Below are positions 9,694-18,598 of a stretch of DNA of 64,000 nucleotides, piece after piece. Below the pieces are notes generated by a model. It made no database searches, was not told where the DNA came from, and saw only the letters and a list, made by a program, of their open reading frames with translations. The first letter of the stretch is position 1. Each line of letters starts with the position of its first letter. The DNA is from Acinetobacter calcoaceticus DSM 30006 = CIP 81.8 (GTDB lineage: Bacteria; Pseudomonadota; Gammaproteobacteria; Pseudomonadales; Moraxellaceae): positions 62,001 through 126,000 of the forward strand of contig NZ_KB849778.1 in NCBI RefSeq assembly GCF_000368965.1. The letters are read 5' to 3'. The position numbers and the translations under genes were made by a program.

Positions 9694-10335
9694 TTATTTC
9701 TGTTTGTTCTGATTAACAGCAGCGTCTGCATCAGGTTGGAAGGTTGCAATTGCTTTATTTAAATCGCCACCATTACGCTTCACTGTTGCAGCAAACTGAT
9801 TACGGAACTGCAATCCTAAATCAATACCAGAAACATTGATATTACGGATTTTCCACTGAGTACCTTTATCAGCTAACTGGAAAGACACAGGAATTTTTTC
9901 ACCATTGTGATTAAAGTCCAATGTCACTACAGGATTTTTACCCGCAGTTGCTTTATAAGGACGCATTGTATAGCTTTGGTTCGTATACTTAGCAAATGCA
10001 CTACCGTAATTTTCAATTAACGTATTACGGAAGTTTGTTTCAAACTGAGCACGTTGTGCAGCTGTACTATACTGATTGGTCGCATAAGTACCCATTACAA
10101 TACGTGTAAATGCTTGTGAATCAACATACGGGTCTAAATTCTGACGTACGATAGCCTTCACTAAAGCAGGGTTTGCTTGCAATTTAGCATGATCAGCTTT
10201 TAAACGAGCAATCAAACCATCAGCAACACGCTTGATAAAATCAGGTGCTGCTTCTGAAGGTGCAGCAAAAGCTGTACCTGCAATCAAGGTAGACAAAAGA
10301 CTTGCTGTCAGGGTTTGTTTAAACAACGTATTCAC
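9694..10335 (-). CDS. mlaC: MlaC: periplasmic phospholipid-binding shuttle
   Basis: 213 aa from the GTG at 10335, which has AAGGAG eight bases upstream; a TTG at 10353 overlaps that ribosome site and is unlikely. A signal peptide ends around IAGTAFA. The mature protein has the Ttg2D/MlaC pattern (helical N-terminal half, then VVTLDFNHNGEKIPVSFQL and WKIRNINVSGIDLG). It carries phospholipid between the outer-membrane lipoprotein MlaA and MlaD in the inner membrane. mlaA is not in this window. Confidence 0.93.
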   Translation of the reverse strand: MNTLFKQTLTASLLSTLIAGTAFAAPSEAAPDFIKRVADGLIARLKADHAKLQANPALVKAIVRQNLDPYVDSQAFTRIVMGTYATNQYSTAAQRAQFETNFRNTLIENYGSAFAKYTNQSYTMRPYKATAGKNPVVTLDFNHNGEKIPVSFQLADKGTQWKIRNINVSGIDLGLQFRNQFAATVKRNGGDLNKAIATFQPDADAAVNQNKQK

Positions 10336-10361
10336 CAGGAACCACTCCTTCAAATAATCTT

Positions 10362-11045
10362 TTACTCAACAAATGATGCTTGTGCACTATCTTTATCAGT
10401 GCTTGCAGGGGCATCTGCTTCTGTTGAGCCTGAACCGGCAGCAACTTTACCAGCCCCGCCACCAGTAATAAATTTACTAATTAAATCTTCTAAATCCATA
10501 GTTCCTTGAGTGTTTGAAATCGTGTCACCTCGTTTCAGGTAGTTAACACCACCACCAGGTACAACTTTCAAATATTTCTCACCCAACAAACCATTCGTTG
10601 CTACCATTATATAAGCATCTTCATCAATACTTGTGATGGAGGTCATGTTACTGGTCAGTTGCTGTTCCATTGCTTTTTGTTGCTCTGGAGAAGCCTGAGT
10701 ATAATCTGAGCTATAACGCAACTCTTCCAGTGCATTTTTCTGAACTTCTTTTAATTGTTCAGAATTGAAACTTGTCAACTTTCCATCTAAACCAAATGTT
10801 ACGGTAGCCAAACGCGTAACCGGATCAAGTGTAATTGAATCAACACGACCAATTGTAACACCACTCATTGTCACTTTAGCACGAGGCTTTAGACCATTGA
10901 CGTTATCAAACTGAGCCTTCATGGTATAACTATCACTTAAGTTCGTACCGACAAGACCACTGACTTTCATCGCTAAAAAAAACAACGCAATACCGAAGAT
11001 GATAACAAATATACCAACGGCCAGTTCACTACTACGTGATTTCAT
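10362..11045 (-). CDS. mlaD: MlaD: MCE-domain subunit of the Mla phospholipid transporter
   Basis: 227 aa. One N-terminal membrane helix (about 8-28) anchors a periplasmic MCE domain (about 38-110) with the hallmark FDNVNGLKPRAKVTMSGVTIG. MlaD forms a hexameric ring with a lipid pore on MlaE. Relative to the E. coli protein there is an insertion in the middle (about residues 90-140, containing SPEQQKAMEQQL) and a Gly/Ala-rich acidic tail. The start overlaps the mlaE stop by one base, so translation is coupled. Confidence 0.95.
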   Translation of the reverse strand: MKSRSSELAVGIFVIIFGIALFFLAMKVSGLVGTNLSDSYTMKAQFDNVNGLKPRAKVTMSGVTIGRVDSITLDPVTRLATVTFGLDGKLTSFNSEQLKEVQKNALEELRYSSDYTQASPEQQKAMEQQLTSNMTSITSIDEDAYIMVATNGLLGEKYLKVVPGGGVNYLKRGDTISNTQGTMDLEDLISKFITGGGAGKVAAGSGSTEADAPASTDKDSAQASFVE

Positions 11046-11821
11046 TAAATCCCTCCGAACATGACCGCAGTCAACACGAAATCAAAACCTAAAACACATA
11101 ATGAAGAATATACAACTGTTCTCGTCATTGCAGTTGCGATTCCTTCTGGAGTTGGATCACACGCATATCCTTGATATACCGCAATCCATGTACATAGCAA
11201 AGCAAACACAATACTTTTGATAATGCCATTTACGACATCATGTCCAAATTGCACGTTGTTTTGCATTCCACTCCAGAATGAGCCTTCATCGACGCCAAGA
11301 AAATCGACACCGACCATTTTACCGCCCACAATACCAATCGCAGCAAAAATGACAGTTAGCATCGGTAAACTGACCACTCCCGCCCAAAGGCGTGGTGATA
11401 CGATTTGTTTTAATGGGTCAACCCCAATCATTTCCATACTGGCAAGTTGTTCACTTTGCTTCATTGAACCAATTTCTGCGGTTAATGCTGAACCTGCTCG
11501 ACCAGCAAATAATAAAGCTGCAACCACAGGAGCCAACTCGCGTAATAATGTTAACGACACCATTGTGCCGAGCATTGATTCACTGCCAATATTTACTAAG
11601 ATTGAATATCCTTGCAAACCCAGTACCAAACCAATAAATAGGCCTGACACAGTAATAATCAACAAAGACATTACCCCTACACGATGCATTTGGTAAATAA
11701 ATCGTCCAAAACCACCCGTTGTAGGAAAAGAAAAAACAATCTGTACGAGCATTAGTGCCGCAACACCAATCCCTCGAATCCGCTCAATAACGAGTCTACC
11801 TAACCAGGCAATCGCATTCAT
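11045..11821 (-). CDS. mlaE: MlaE: permease subunit of the Mla phospholipid transporter
   Basis: 258 aa, a polytopic inner-membrane protein with the MlaE/Ttg2B pattern: an amphipathic N-terminus, five or six hydrophobic helices and the conserved loop GRAGSALTAEIGSMKQSEQL, which contacts the ATPase. Together with MlaF it forms the membrane core of the complex. The ATG overlaps the mlaF stop codon by four bases (ATGA), and its own stop overlaps the mlaD start. Confidence 0.95.
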   Translation of the reverse strand: MNAIAWLGRLVIERIRGIGVAALMLVQIVFSFPTTGGFGRFIYQMHRVGVMSLLIITVSGLFIGLVLGLQGYSILVNIGSESMLGTMVSLTLLRELAPVVAALLFAGRAGSALTAEIGSMKQSEQLASMEMIGVDPLKQIVSPRLWAGVVSLPMLTVIFAAIGIVGGKMVGVDFLGVDEGSFWSGMQNNVQFGHDVVNGIIKSIVFALLCTWIAVYQGYACDPTPEGIATAMTRTVVYSSLCVLGFDFVLTAVMFGGI

Positions 11822-12636
11822 GGACGAACCTCGTTATTTAAATAGGCTTGAGGACTAAATTGATATTCAACCGGTCCTTCTGCCGAACCTGTTAAGAATT
11901 GGTGTACAAATGGAGAAGCATATTTTTGCAAATCTTCAGGTGTACCCTCACCCTGAATTTTTCCTTCTGCTACCACATAAATGTAGTCAGCAATCGATAA
12001 TGTTTCTGCGACATCATGCGAAACAATAATTGTTGTTAAATCCAAAGCTTCTCTTAACGAACGGATTAAACGTGTTAAAACACCTTTTACAATCGGATCT
12101 TGACCAGCAAAAGGTTCATCGTACATGATTAAATCTGGATCAAGTGCAATCGCGCGAGCCAAGGCTACACGACGATTCATACCACCTGAAAGTTCTGTCG
12201 GCATTAATTGTTCAGAACCACGTAGACCCACTGATTCAAGTTTTAACGCAACCAGCTCAGCAATGAGATTTTCAGGAAGCTTAGTATGTGCTCGAATTGG
12301 AAACGCCACATTTTCATAAACGGACATATCCGTAAATAAAGCTCCACTCTGAAATAACATTCCCATACGTGCGCGGGCGGAAAAAAGTTCCTGACGAGAC
12401 ATTTTGGCAATATCTTTTGTGTCGAGTAAAACTTCCCCCTGATCTGGAACGAGTTGTCCACCAATCAGACGTAATAAAGTTGTTTTACCTGTACCAGAAG
12501 GTCCCATTATGGCCGTAATCTGGCCTCGACGTATATTTAAACTAATATTGTCATAAATGACGCGTTCCCCTCGATTAAAACTCAAGTTTTTCACTTCAAT
12601 AAGTGGTTGAGTCGAGAGAGGAGTTTTATTATTCAT
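11818..12636 (-). CDS. mlaF: MlaF: ATPase subunit of the Mla phospholipid transporter
   Basis: 272 aa from the ATG at 12636; the longer open frame to 12693 adds a 19-residue stretch not expected in the family. Walker A is GPSGTGKT (45-52), Q-loop LFQSG, signature LSGGMNRRVALARA (149-162), Walker B LIMYDEP (169-175) and switch His in VSHD. It powers lipid movement through MlaE/MlaD. It is the first gene of mlaFEDCB, with all five genes overlapping or within 20 nt. An extended -10 promoter lies 35 nt upstream. Confidence 0.95.
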   Translation of the reverse strand: MNNKTPLSTQPLIEVKNLSFNRGERVIYDNISLNIRRGQITAIMGPSGTGKTTLLRLIGGQLVPDQGEVLLDTKDIAKMSRQELFSARARMGMLFQSGALFTDMSVYENVAFPIRAHTKLPENLIAELVALKLESVGLRGSEQLMPTELSGGMNRRVALARAIALDPDLIMYDEPFAGQDPIVKGVLTRLIRSLREALDLTTIIVSHDVAETLSIADYIYVVAEGKIQGEGTPEDLQKYASPFVHQFLTGSAEGPVEYQFSPQAYLNNEVRP

Positions 12637-12670
12637 AATGGCAATCGTTCCTGCACTTTTATGCACGCAT

Positions 12671-12679
12671 ACTATAACA
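12671..12679 (-). promoter_or_regulatory. Extended -10 promoter element for the mla operon
   Basis: Read on the minus strand, TG-T-TATAGT forms an extended -10 box, 35 nt before the mlaF ATG. No good -35 hexamer stands at 17 bp, which an extended -10 can tolerate. Prediction by eye only. Confidence 0.45.
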
Positions 12680-12726
12680 CTGAAAATTAGCAAACTTGTT
12701 GTAATTTTGACAAAAGCAAATCTAGC

Positions 12727-12906
12727 TTATTTTATAGAAATAGAAGAGGTATGTTCGTAAAAAGAGGTCAATTCAGAAGCTTGGAATTGCTCAACAGAAC
12801 TTCCATTTATAAAAGCGTAGGCGAAGTAAACACCATTACACAAAACGAGTGCAATAAAGAGATAAGGCAAACCATGCTGAACCAAAAGGTTCTTCAATTG
12901 TGCCAT
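12727..12906 (-). CDS. Small single-span membrane protein of unknown function
   Basis: 59 aa from the ATG at 12906, or 69 aa from the ATG at 12936, which would add a very basic MRKSKRKETI leader. One hydrophobic helix (about residues 12-33, with YLFIALVLCNGVYFAYAFI) is followed by a polar tail ending SSISIK. It sits 90 nt upstream of mlaF on the same strand, with the mla promoter-like element between, so it may or may not be co-transcribed. I do not recognise the family. Support comes from the protein-like composition and the fit between neighbouring genes. Confidence 0.55.
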   Translation of the reverse strand: MAQLKNLLVQHGLPYLFIALVLCNGVYFAYAFINGSSVEQFQASELTSFYEHTSSISIK

Positions 12907-12995
12907 TATTGTTTCTTTTCGCTTACTTTTACGCATTATTTAATAAAAAATTGAACCAATTCACATTTTGTTAGTTTATAACAAAACTGAAAAAT

Positions 12996-13029
12996 AAAAA
13001 AGGCCAGTATTTTTACTGGCCTTTTTTTT
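12996..13029. terminator. Terminator of the DEAD-box helicase gene
   Basis: AAAAAAGGCCAGTA / TACTGGCCTTTTTT hairpin with a T-tract on both sides. It lies downstream of the helicase stop on the minus strand. Confidence 0.88.
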
Positions 13030-13044
13030 CAAACTAAATATTGA

Positions 13045-15036
13045 TTAGCGGTCGAATTTACGACGCGGTGGTTTATCATCAAAACTACGACGCGGACGAT
13101 CTTCACCACCAAAGCTACGTTTTGGACGATCATCACCGCCGCCGAACGCTGGACGTTCACCACGTGGTTTGTCATCAAAACTACGACGCGGACGATCTTC
13201 ACCACCAAACGCTGGACGCTCACCGCGTGGTTTATCATCGAAGCTACGACGCGGACGATCTTCACCACCAAAGCTACGTTTTGGACGATCATCACCACCG
13301 CCGAACGCTGGACGCTCACCACGTGGTTTGTCATCAAAACTACGACGCGGACGATCTTCACCGCCGAACGCTGGACGCTCACCGCGTGGTTTATCATCGA
13401 AGCTACGACGTGGACGATCTTCACCACCAAAGCTACGTTTTGGACGGTCACCAAAACCAGCTTCGCGACGTGGTTTATAATCTACGCGATTACCACGGTT
13501 GTCATCATTCGATTCAAAACGCGGTTTATCATTGAAACCACCTTCGCGACGTGGACGATCTGAAGTGAACTCACGACGTGGACGATCTTCAAAACCACCT
13601 TCACGACGTGGACGGTCTGAATTGAACTCGCGACGCGGACGATCTTCACCGCCGAACGCTGGACGCTCACCACGTGGTTTATCATCGAAGCTACGACGTG
13701 GACGGTCATCACGACCACCACCTTCACGGCGTTTAAAGTTGCTTTCGCCTTCAAAACGACGACCGCCACCAAAACCACCACCGCCGCCACTACGACGACC
13801 ATCACGACCACCGCCGCCATTACCACTACGGCCACGACCACCACCATCACGACCTGAACGAGCAGGAGGTGGAGATGGCTCTAAGCCTTCAATTTCAGAA
13901 ACACTCAAACGTGCTTCTAAATATTCTTCAAGTGCACGAATCTTACCGCGTTCACGATAAGTCGCTAAAGTAATTGCTTGACCAGTACGACCAGCACGAC
14001 CAGTACGACCAATACGGTGTACATAATCTTCATGCTTCATCGGAAGACCGAAGTTAATTACGTGAGAAATAGTCGGAACGTCAAGACCACGAGCAGCAAC
14101 GTCAGTTGCAACTAGGATTTTTGCACGACCTTCACGAATACTACGTAAACGACGGTTACGAACTGTTTGTGGCATTGCACCATGAAGTGCAACAACAGAA
14201 TGACCCGCTTCAGCAAGTTCTTCTGCCAACATATCTGTATCTTCTTGCGTGCTAGCAAAAACAACAGCTTGATCTAAGTTTTCATCACTTAACCAATGTG
14301 TAAGTAATTTTTTCTTATGTTCGAAGCCATCAGTCCAATGCAATGTTTGCGTAATATCTGTATTGGTTGAATGACCTGTTTCAATTGCGATACGCATAGG
14401 ATCTTTCATCATGCATGATGCAAGACGAATGATACGATCAGCAAATGTTGCAGAGAACATTAATGTTTGTTTACGGTTAGCTGCTAATTCGCTAATTGCT
14501 TCTAAGTCTTCAGAGAAACCTAGGTCAAGCATACGGTCCGCTTCATCAACGATTAAAGCATCTACTTGATCTAATTTAATTTGACGACGATTCACCAAGT
14601 CAAGTAAACGACCAGGTGTTGCAACAACAACTTGCGCGCCTTTTAATTGTTGAATTTGTTTTGCAAATGGCATACCACCCATAATGGCAGCAATACGAAC
14701 ACCTTTCATGTGACGTACAAGTGCAATTGCATCTTGACTTACTTGCTGTGCCAATTCACGAGTTGGTGAAATTACCAAGATATTCGGTTGAGTCACTGCT
14801 TTCATACGGTCTTTGAACGGTACAGCAGACTCTTGACCAGCTAAAGCATTTAATGTTGGGAGTAAGAATGCTGCAGTTTTACCAGAACCAGTTTGGCTTG
14901 ATACGAGAAGGTCTTTACCTTCTAAAGCAGCAGGAATTGCTTGTTCTTGTACAGTAGTCGGGGTAGTAAAACCTAAACCTTCAAGCGCTTGTTGTAAGGT
15001 TTCATGCAAAGAAAATTCGGCAAAAGATTTGCTCAT
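13045..15036 (-). CDS. rhlE: DEAD-box RNA helicase (RhlE-like) with long Arg/Gly-rich repetitive tail
   Basis: 663 aa from the ATG at 15036. The helicase core occupies about 1-385: motif I TGSGKT (49-54), motif Ia PTRELAQ, DEAD (164-167), SAT (195-197), and motif VI HRIGRTGRAGRTG (340-352). The tail (about 386-663) is Pro then Gly/Arg/Asp-rich, likely disordered and RNA-binding, and built from repeats of the RPRRSFDDKPRGERPAFGG type. From about 531 these form a 53-residue unit present 2.4 times. RhlE-type helicases unwind RNA in ribosome maturation and mRNA decay. The symbol is by class resemblance; orthology is not certain. The leader is about 265 nt long. Confidence 0.9.
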   Translation of the reverse strand: MSKSFAEFSLHETLQQALEGLGFTTPTTVQEQAIPAALEGKDLLVSSQTGSGKTAAFLLPTLNALAGQESAVPFKDRMKAVTQPNILVISPTRELAQQVSQDAIALVRHMKGVRIAAIMGGMPFAKQIQQLKGAQVVVATPGRLLDLVNRRQIKLDQVDALIVDEADRMLDLGFSEDLEAISELAANRKQTLMFSATFADRIIRLASCMMKDPMRIAIETGHSTNTDITQTLHWTDGFEHKKKLLTHWLSDENLDQAVVFASTQEDTDMLAEELAEAGHSVVALHGAMPQTVRNRRLRSIREGRAKILVATDVAARGLDVPTISHVINFGLPMKHEDYVHRIGRTGRAGRTGQAITLATYRERGKIRALEEYLEARLSVSEIEGLEPSPPPARSGRDGGGRGRSGNGGGGRDGRRSGGGGGFGGGRRFEGESNFKRREGGGRDDRPRRSFDDKPRGERPAFGGEDRPRREFNSDRPRREGGFEDRPRREFTSDRPRREGGFNDKPRFESNDDNRGNRVDYKPRREAGFGDRPKRSFGGEDRPRRSFDDKPRGERPAFGGEDRPRRSFDDKPRGERPAFGGGDDRPKRSFGGEDRPRRSFDDKPRGERPAFGGEDRPRRSFDDKPRGERPAFGGGDDRPKRSFGGEDRPRRSFDDKPPRRKFDR
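13069..13446. repeat. 159-bp in-frame tandem repeat in the helicase tail
   Basis: The string aaagctacgt recurs at 13111, 13270 and 13429, exactly 159 bp apart. Each unit encodes 53 residues and contains two copies of a shorter module of about 20 residues (RPRRSFDDKPRGERPAFGG). Two full units and about 40% of a third are present. Copies differ at synonymous positions, so they are old enough to have diverged. More degenerate copies of the short module continue upstream to about 13700. Confidence 0.92.
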
Positions 15037-15307
15037 AGAGAGTTTCACCCTTGTGGGTGCTCCATTTTTAATAAATACAAAATAGACATCGGCAAAAAGC
15101 GGCAAAGCAAAATTAGCTGAAAGCTTTTATTCAGCAGCAATCCGAGTAACGACGATGTGGACTAAACGCATGCTTGATTACGGCCGAACCTGAAGAATCG
15201 CTGAGCGATCGGGGCGCAAGAAATGGTCCTCTCTATGGACGGCGTGCGCTTACAATGAATAGAACAGAATGTTCAGGTAATGAACGGAAATTTAAGTGCG
15301 TTGGCGG
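15037..15307 (-). promoter_or_regulatory. Long structured 5' leader of the DEAD-box helicase mRNA
   Basis: This stretch holds no credible gene. The stretch 15130-15250 is clearly GC-richer than the surrounding non-coding DNA. It contains several short inverted repeats, for example ATCGC TGA GCGAT (15197-15209) and a perfect CACCC/GGGTG hairpin (15046-15059) ending 10 nt before the ATG. With the promoter at 15308-15335 it would be transcribed as a leader of about 265 nt. Long autoregulatory leaders are known for other DEAD-box helicase genes; here that is inference. Confidence 0.55.
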
Positions 15308-15335
15308 ATTATAGCAGAAATAAATTAAAAGTCAC
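15308..15335 (-). promoter_or_regulatory. Sigma-70 promoter of the DEAD-box helicase gene
   Basis: On the minus strand: GTGACT, 16 bp, TATAAT, with TG-C before the -10 (extended -10). The -10 is a full consensus match. The predicted transcription start is near 15301. Confidence 0.7.
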
Positions 15336-15399
15336 CTGTTTTAATCAACTTTATCTATATTTCTTGAATTAATTTAATTTACTCTTTACTTAAAACACA

Positions 15400-15425
15400 A
15401 AACCCTCTGATTAAAGAGGGTTTTA
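15400..15425 (-). terminator. Terminator of suhB
   Basis: AAAACCCTCT / AGAGGGTTTT stem with a TTAATC loop on the minus strand, 17 nt after the suhB stop, followed by a T-rich run. The rest of the gap between 15336 and 15400 shows nothing else. Confidence 0.82.
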
Positions 15426-15441
15426 TTTATAATACGCTAAA

Positions 15442-16272
15442 TTATTTTGCAGCTTTATCCCAAGCTGGAACAACTGTTTGCATTAAAGGTTTTAATAACT
15501 TAAGCGAACATGCGAGTACTTGACCATTTTCAAATGAGTTATTACCACCACGTGCATCAACAACTACACCGCCCGCTTCTTTAAGAATAAGTTCACCAGC
15601 AGCAATATCCCATGGCTTTAAACCAAGCTCAAAGAAACCATCAAAACGACCAGCAGCTACATATGCTAAATCTAGAGCAGCTGAACCGCCACGACGGATT
15701 TGTGCACCTGCTTGAGTAACCGCTAATAACGATGCGAAGTGCTGCTCTGCATAAGATACGATTTCACCAGCACGTTTAGCACGGTAAGGATGGCCTACTG
15801 CCAAGAATGTATTTTCTAAACTATCTTTTACATTTACACGAATACGGCGTTGATTCATAACTGCACCGCGACCACGGCTAGCAGAGAACAACTCATCACG
15901 TACTGGATCGTAGATTACGCCGTGTTGAGTAACACCTTTATGTTGAACTGCAATAGAAATACAGAAATGAGGGAAACCATTAATAAAGTTTTGTGTGCCA
16001 TCAAGCGGGTCAATTACCCAGCACCACTCTGCATCATGGCCTTTGCCTTCTTGCAAACCAAACTCTTCACCTAAGAAGCTATGGTTCTTATAACTTTTAC
16101 GTAACGTATCAATCGCTAATTGTTCTAAATAACGATCTACACGTGTTACCGGGCCATCAATGCCTTTCTCTTCAACTTGTAAATCGAGTTTATGACGATT
16201 TTGATGCGCTTTTAAAAGCTCTTGACCAACTGTTTGAGCCGCACGCGCAGCCATAACCACCATAGGTTCCAT
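15442..16272 (-). CDS. suhB: Inositol monophosphatase family protein SuhB
   Basis: 276 aa from the ATG at 16272, which aligns with the expected family start (MEPMVVMAARAAQ); the open frame reaches 16320 but adds a Ser-rich stretch. The Mg2+-dependent phosphatase motifs are present: GEEFG (about 68-72), DPLDGTQNF (88-96) and the C-terminal KPWDIAAG. In gamma-proteobacteria SuhB also acts in rRNA antitermination and ribosome assembly. It lies downstream of dxs on the same strand, with a hairpin between. Confidence 0.93.
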   Translation of the reverse strand: MEPMVVMAARAAQTVGQELLKAHQNRHKLDLQVEEKGIDGPVTRVDRYLEQLAIDTLRKSYKNHSFLGEEFGLQEGKGHDAEWCWVIDPLDGTQNFINGFPHFCISIAVQHKGVTQHGVIYDPVRDELFSASRGRGAVMNQRRIRVNVKDSLENTFLAVGHPYRAKRAGEIVSYAEQHFASLLAVTQAGAQIRRGGSAALDLAYVAAGRFDGFFELGLKPWDIAAGELILKEAGGVVVDARGGNNSFENGQVLACSLKLLKPLMQTVVPAWDKAAK

Positions 16273-16319
16273 TGAACACCCACTAGACAAATTTGAAGAT
16301 TTTGACAAAGAATAATGCA

Positions 16320-16357
16320 TAAAAGCGCAGATATTTTAGCAAATATATGCGCTTTTA
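16320..16357 (-). terminator. Possible weak terminator downstream of dxs side / upstream of suhB
   Basis: A 10-bp inverted repeat TAAAAGCGCA / TGCGCTTTTA with an AT-rich centre lies in the 118-nt gap between dxs and suhB. On the minus strand it is followed by a short TTTTA only. It may attenuate read-through into suhB. Confidence 0.4.
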
Positions 16358-16390
16358 GGGGGAAAATGTTTCAAAAATTTTATTAGAGGC

Positions 16391-18295
16391 TTAAACCACC
16401 TGATTGAGCTTAAGCCAAACTCTCTCAATTGAGCTCAAAATACCTTTAGCATCCAACCCGCAGTCTTGTAGCATTTGTCCGTGTGAGGCCTGCTGTAAGA
16501 ACAAATCGGGCAAGCCTAAATTAATAATGGGTTTCACAATTTGTTCTTGCGCCATAAACTCATTGACAGCGCTACCTGCACCCCCCATAACGGCATGCTC
16601 TTCAACTGTGACAAATAAATGAGTATTTTCAGCTAAATCACGAATCATTTTTTCATCAAGTGGTTTCACAAACCTCATATTTACAACACGCACGCCCACA
16701 TCATGTTTTTGTGCAAATTGTTCAGCAGCCTCTATAGCAACCATCACTCTGCTACCGAATGCCAAAATTGTAATCTGCTCTTCACAGCTAGTCTTTATTT
16801 CAGCAACGATTTCAGCTTTCCCTAATTCAATAGTGGTCAACTCTTGCTGAATTTCAACACCTACACCAGCACCACGTGGGTAACGTACCGCAGCTGGTCC
16901 ATTATAGACATAGGCTGTATGAAGCATCTGACGACATTCATTTTCATCTTTTGGCGCCATGATGACTATGTTTGGAACTGTACGCATGTATGCATAATCA
17001 TATGCACCTGCATGAGTTGGACCATCTTCACCAACCAAACCAGCACGGTCAATCCCGAAAGTCACATCAAGGTTTTGTAATGCAACATCATGAATAAACT
17101 GATCGTAACCACGCTGCAAAAACGTTGAATAGATTGCAACAACAGGTTTTAAGCCTTCACAAGCCATTCCTGCTGCAAGTGTTACAGCATGCTGTTCAGC
17201 AATCGCAACATCAAAGAATCTCTGTGGAAATTCTTTAGCAAACTGAACCATGCCTGAACCTTCACACATCGCAGGTGTAATCGCGAGTAGACGCTCATCT
17301 TGTGCTGCTTCATCACATAACCACTGACCAAATACATCAGAATATTTAGGTGGTGTTTTACCTGCTGAGGTTGCATTAATTTTGCTAATTGCATGATAAG
17401 TAATCGGATCCGCTTCTGCGGGAGTAAAACCTTTACCTTTTTTAGTATAGACGTGTACTAAACGTGGACCTTTACGCTTCTTTAGAGCATTAAATACTTG
17501 GGCCAGTTGATTTACGTCATGGCCATCAAATGGACCAAAGTAATCAAAACCAATTGCTTTAAATAAATTATCGGCCGCATCTGTTGCTGATTGATGCAAA
17601 CGAGAGTTATAAGTCCATTTTGGATGTGGCTGTATATACGCTTCGCCATCTTCATTAACGTTAACTAAATGGCCTTTTTCCCAAATTGCAGCCAAATGTT
17701 TAGCAAAGCCACCTGTACTACAAGAAATTGACATGTCATTGTCATTGAGCACAACAATTAAATCGGCATTATGTGCAACAGCATCGTTCATGGCTTCAAA
17801 TGCCATACCCGCTGTCATTGCACCATCACCTACAATACAAACCACTTCACATGGGTCGTTTTGATAACGACGTGCTAACGACATTCCTAAACCAGCTGAA
17901 ATTGCTGTTGATGAATGCCCTACGCCGAATGTATCGAAAACAGATTCTTCTCTAGCTGGAAATGCCGCTAAACCATTTTTAGAACGAATCGTCGTCATTT
18001 GTTCACGACGACCTGTCAGGACTTTGTGCGGATAGGCCTGATGTCCTACATCCCAAACTAATCGGTCATTTGGTGTATTAAAGCAATAATGCAGCGCAAC
18101 CGTCAGCTCAACCACGCCGAGATTAGCACCGAAATGGCCACCACTCTGGCCTGCTGCATATAAAATATATTGACGCAACTCATCAGCCACTTGAACCAAT
18201 TGGCTATGCTCGAGCTGACGTAATTGTTGAGGATGATCAATTGCATCTAACAATGGCGTAACAGGGCGTTGAGTTGGAATTTCGGTATACAACAT
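16391..18295 (-). CDS. dxs: 1-deoxy-D-xylulose-5-phosphate synthase
   Basis: 634 aa from the ATG at 18295 (a TTG three codons upstream overlaps the AAAGG ribosome site). It condenses pyruvate and glyceraldehyde-3-phosphate, using thiamine diphosphate, as the first step of the MEP isoprenoid pathway; its product also feeds thiamine and pyridoxal synthesis. Visible are [14 protein letters not shown] [12 protein letters not shown], the ThDP motif [15 protein letters not shown], and the transketolase C-terminal segments ([22 protein letters not shown]). Cytoplasmic homodimer. Confidence 0.97.
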   Translation of the reverse strand: MLYTEIPTQRPVTPLLDAIDHPQQLRQLEHSQLVQVADELRQYILYAAGQSGGHFGANLGVVELTVALHYCFNTPNDRLVWDVGHQAYPHKVLTGRREQMTTIRSKNGLAAFPAREESVFDTFGVGHSSTAISAGLGMSLARRYQNDPCEVVCIVGDGAMTAGMAFEAMNDAVAHNADLIVVLNDNDMSISCSTGGFAKHLAAIWEKGHLVNVNEDGEAYIQPHPKWTYNSRLHQSATDAADNLFKAIGFDYFGPFDGHDVNQLAQVFNALKKRKGPRLVHVYTKKGKGFTPAEADPITYHAISKINATSAGKTPPKYSDVFGQWLCDEAAQDERLLAITPAMCEGSGMVQFAKEFPQRFFDVAIAEQHAVTLAAGMACEGLKPVVAIYSTFLQRGYDQFIHDVALQNLDVTFGIDRAGLVGEDGPTHAGAYDYAYMRTVPNIVIMAPKDENECRQMLHTAYVYNGPAAVRYPRGAGVGVEIQQELTTIELGKAEIVAEIKTSCEEQITILAFGSRVMVAIEAAEQFAQKHDVGVRVVNMRFVKPLDEKMIRDLAENTHLFVTVEEHAVMGGAGSAVNEFMAQEQIVKPIINLGLPDLFLQQASHGQMLQDCGLDAKGILSSIERVWLKLNQVV

Positions 18296-18350
18296 ATGTG
18301 GCAAAGCCTTTATAAGCCTGGCAAATCCTAAGCTGGGTCAAAATGGGTCG

Positions 18351-18379
18351 ATCATACAATCGAATGAAGTCACCTTCAA
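18351..18379 (-). promoter_or_regulatory. Sigma-70 promoter of dxs
   Basis: Minus strand: TTGAAG, 17 bp, TATGAT. It ends 56 nt before the dxs ATG, giving a leader of about 49 nt. Confidence 0.6.
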
Positions 18380-18558
18380 TCAGCCACATTTGCGAACGAG
18401 GTCATGCAAAGCAGTCTCTCATACATCATGGGTATGGTTGGCAGATTATCCTGAATAATCTGACTATTTATCAACTATTATCGTCTTCTTTATACAAAAA
18501 AGAAAACCTTCATACGCAAAATGATTATGACAATTCGACCAATCTCCCAGCATTACGC

Positions 18559-18564
18559 TATACT
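18559..18564 (+). promoter_or_regulatory. Candidate -10 element for ribA
   Basis: TATACT 35 nt before the ribA GTG, with only a poor -35 (TTCGAC at 19 bp spacing). Low confidence. Confidence 0.35.
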
Positions 18565-18598
18565 TTAAACCGTTTTCGGTTAAAAGATGAGTTAATCT

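Larger units (their letters stand above)
18296..18598. other. Divergent promoter region between dxs and ribA
   Basis: A 303-nt gene-free stretch. A dxs promoter is at 18351-18379 and a ribA -10 candidate at 18559-18564. I looked for an FMN riboswitch in front of ribA and saw none of its conserved blocks. Confidence 0.6.

Noticed and set aside
13069..13446. CRISPR-like array
   Set aside because: Repeats are contiguous, in frame and coding; there are no unique spacers and no cas genes.
13041..13960. Long open frames on the plus strand and in another minus frame opposite the helicase tail
   Set aside because: They arise from the repeat, whose codon pattern keeps several frames open. Products are low-complexity (His/Asp/Arg/Val) and lack ribosome sites.
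15127..15171. 14-codon ORF inside the helicase leader (MRLVHIVVTRIAAE)
   Set aside because: No ribosome site before the ATG and nothing to show that it is translated; it may be chance in a structured leader.
18296..18598. FMN riboswitch before ribA
   Set aside because: The conserved sequence blocks of that element are absent.
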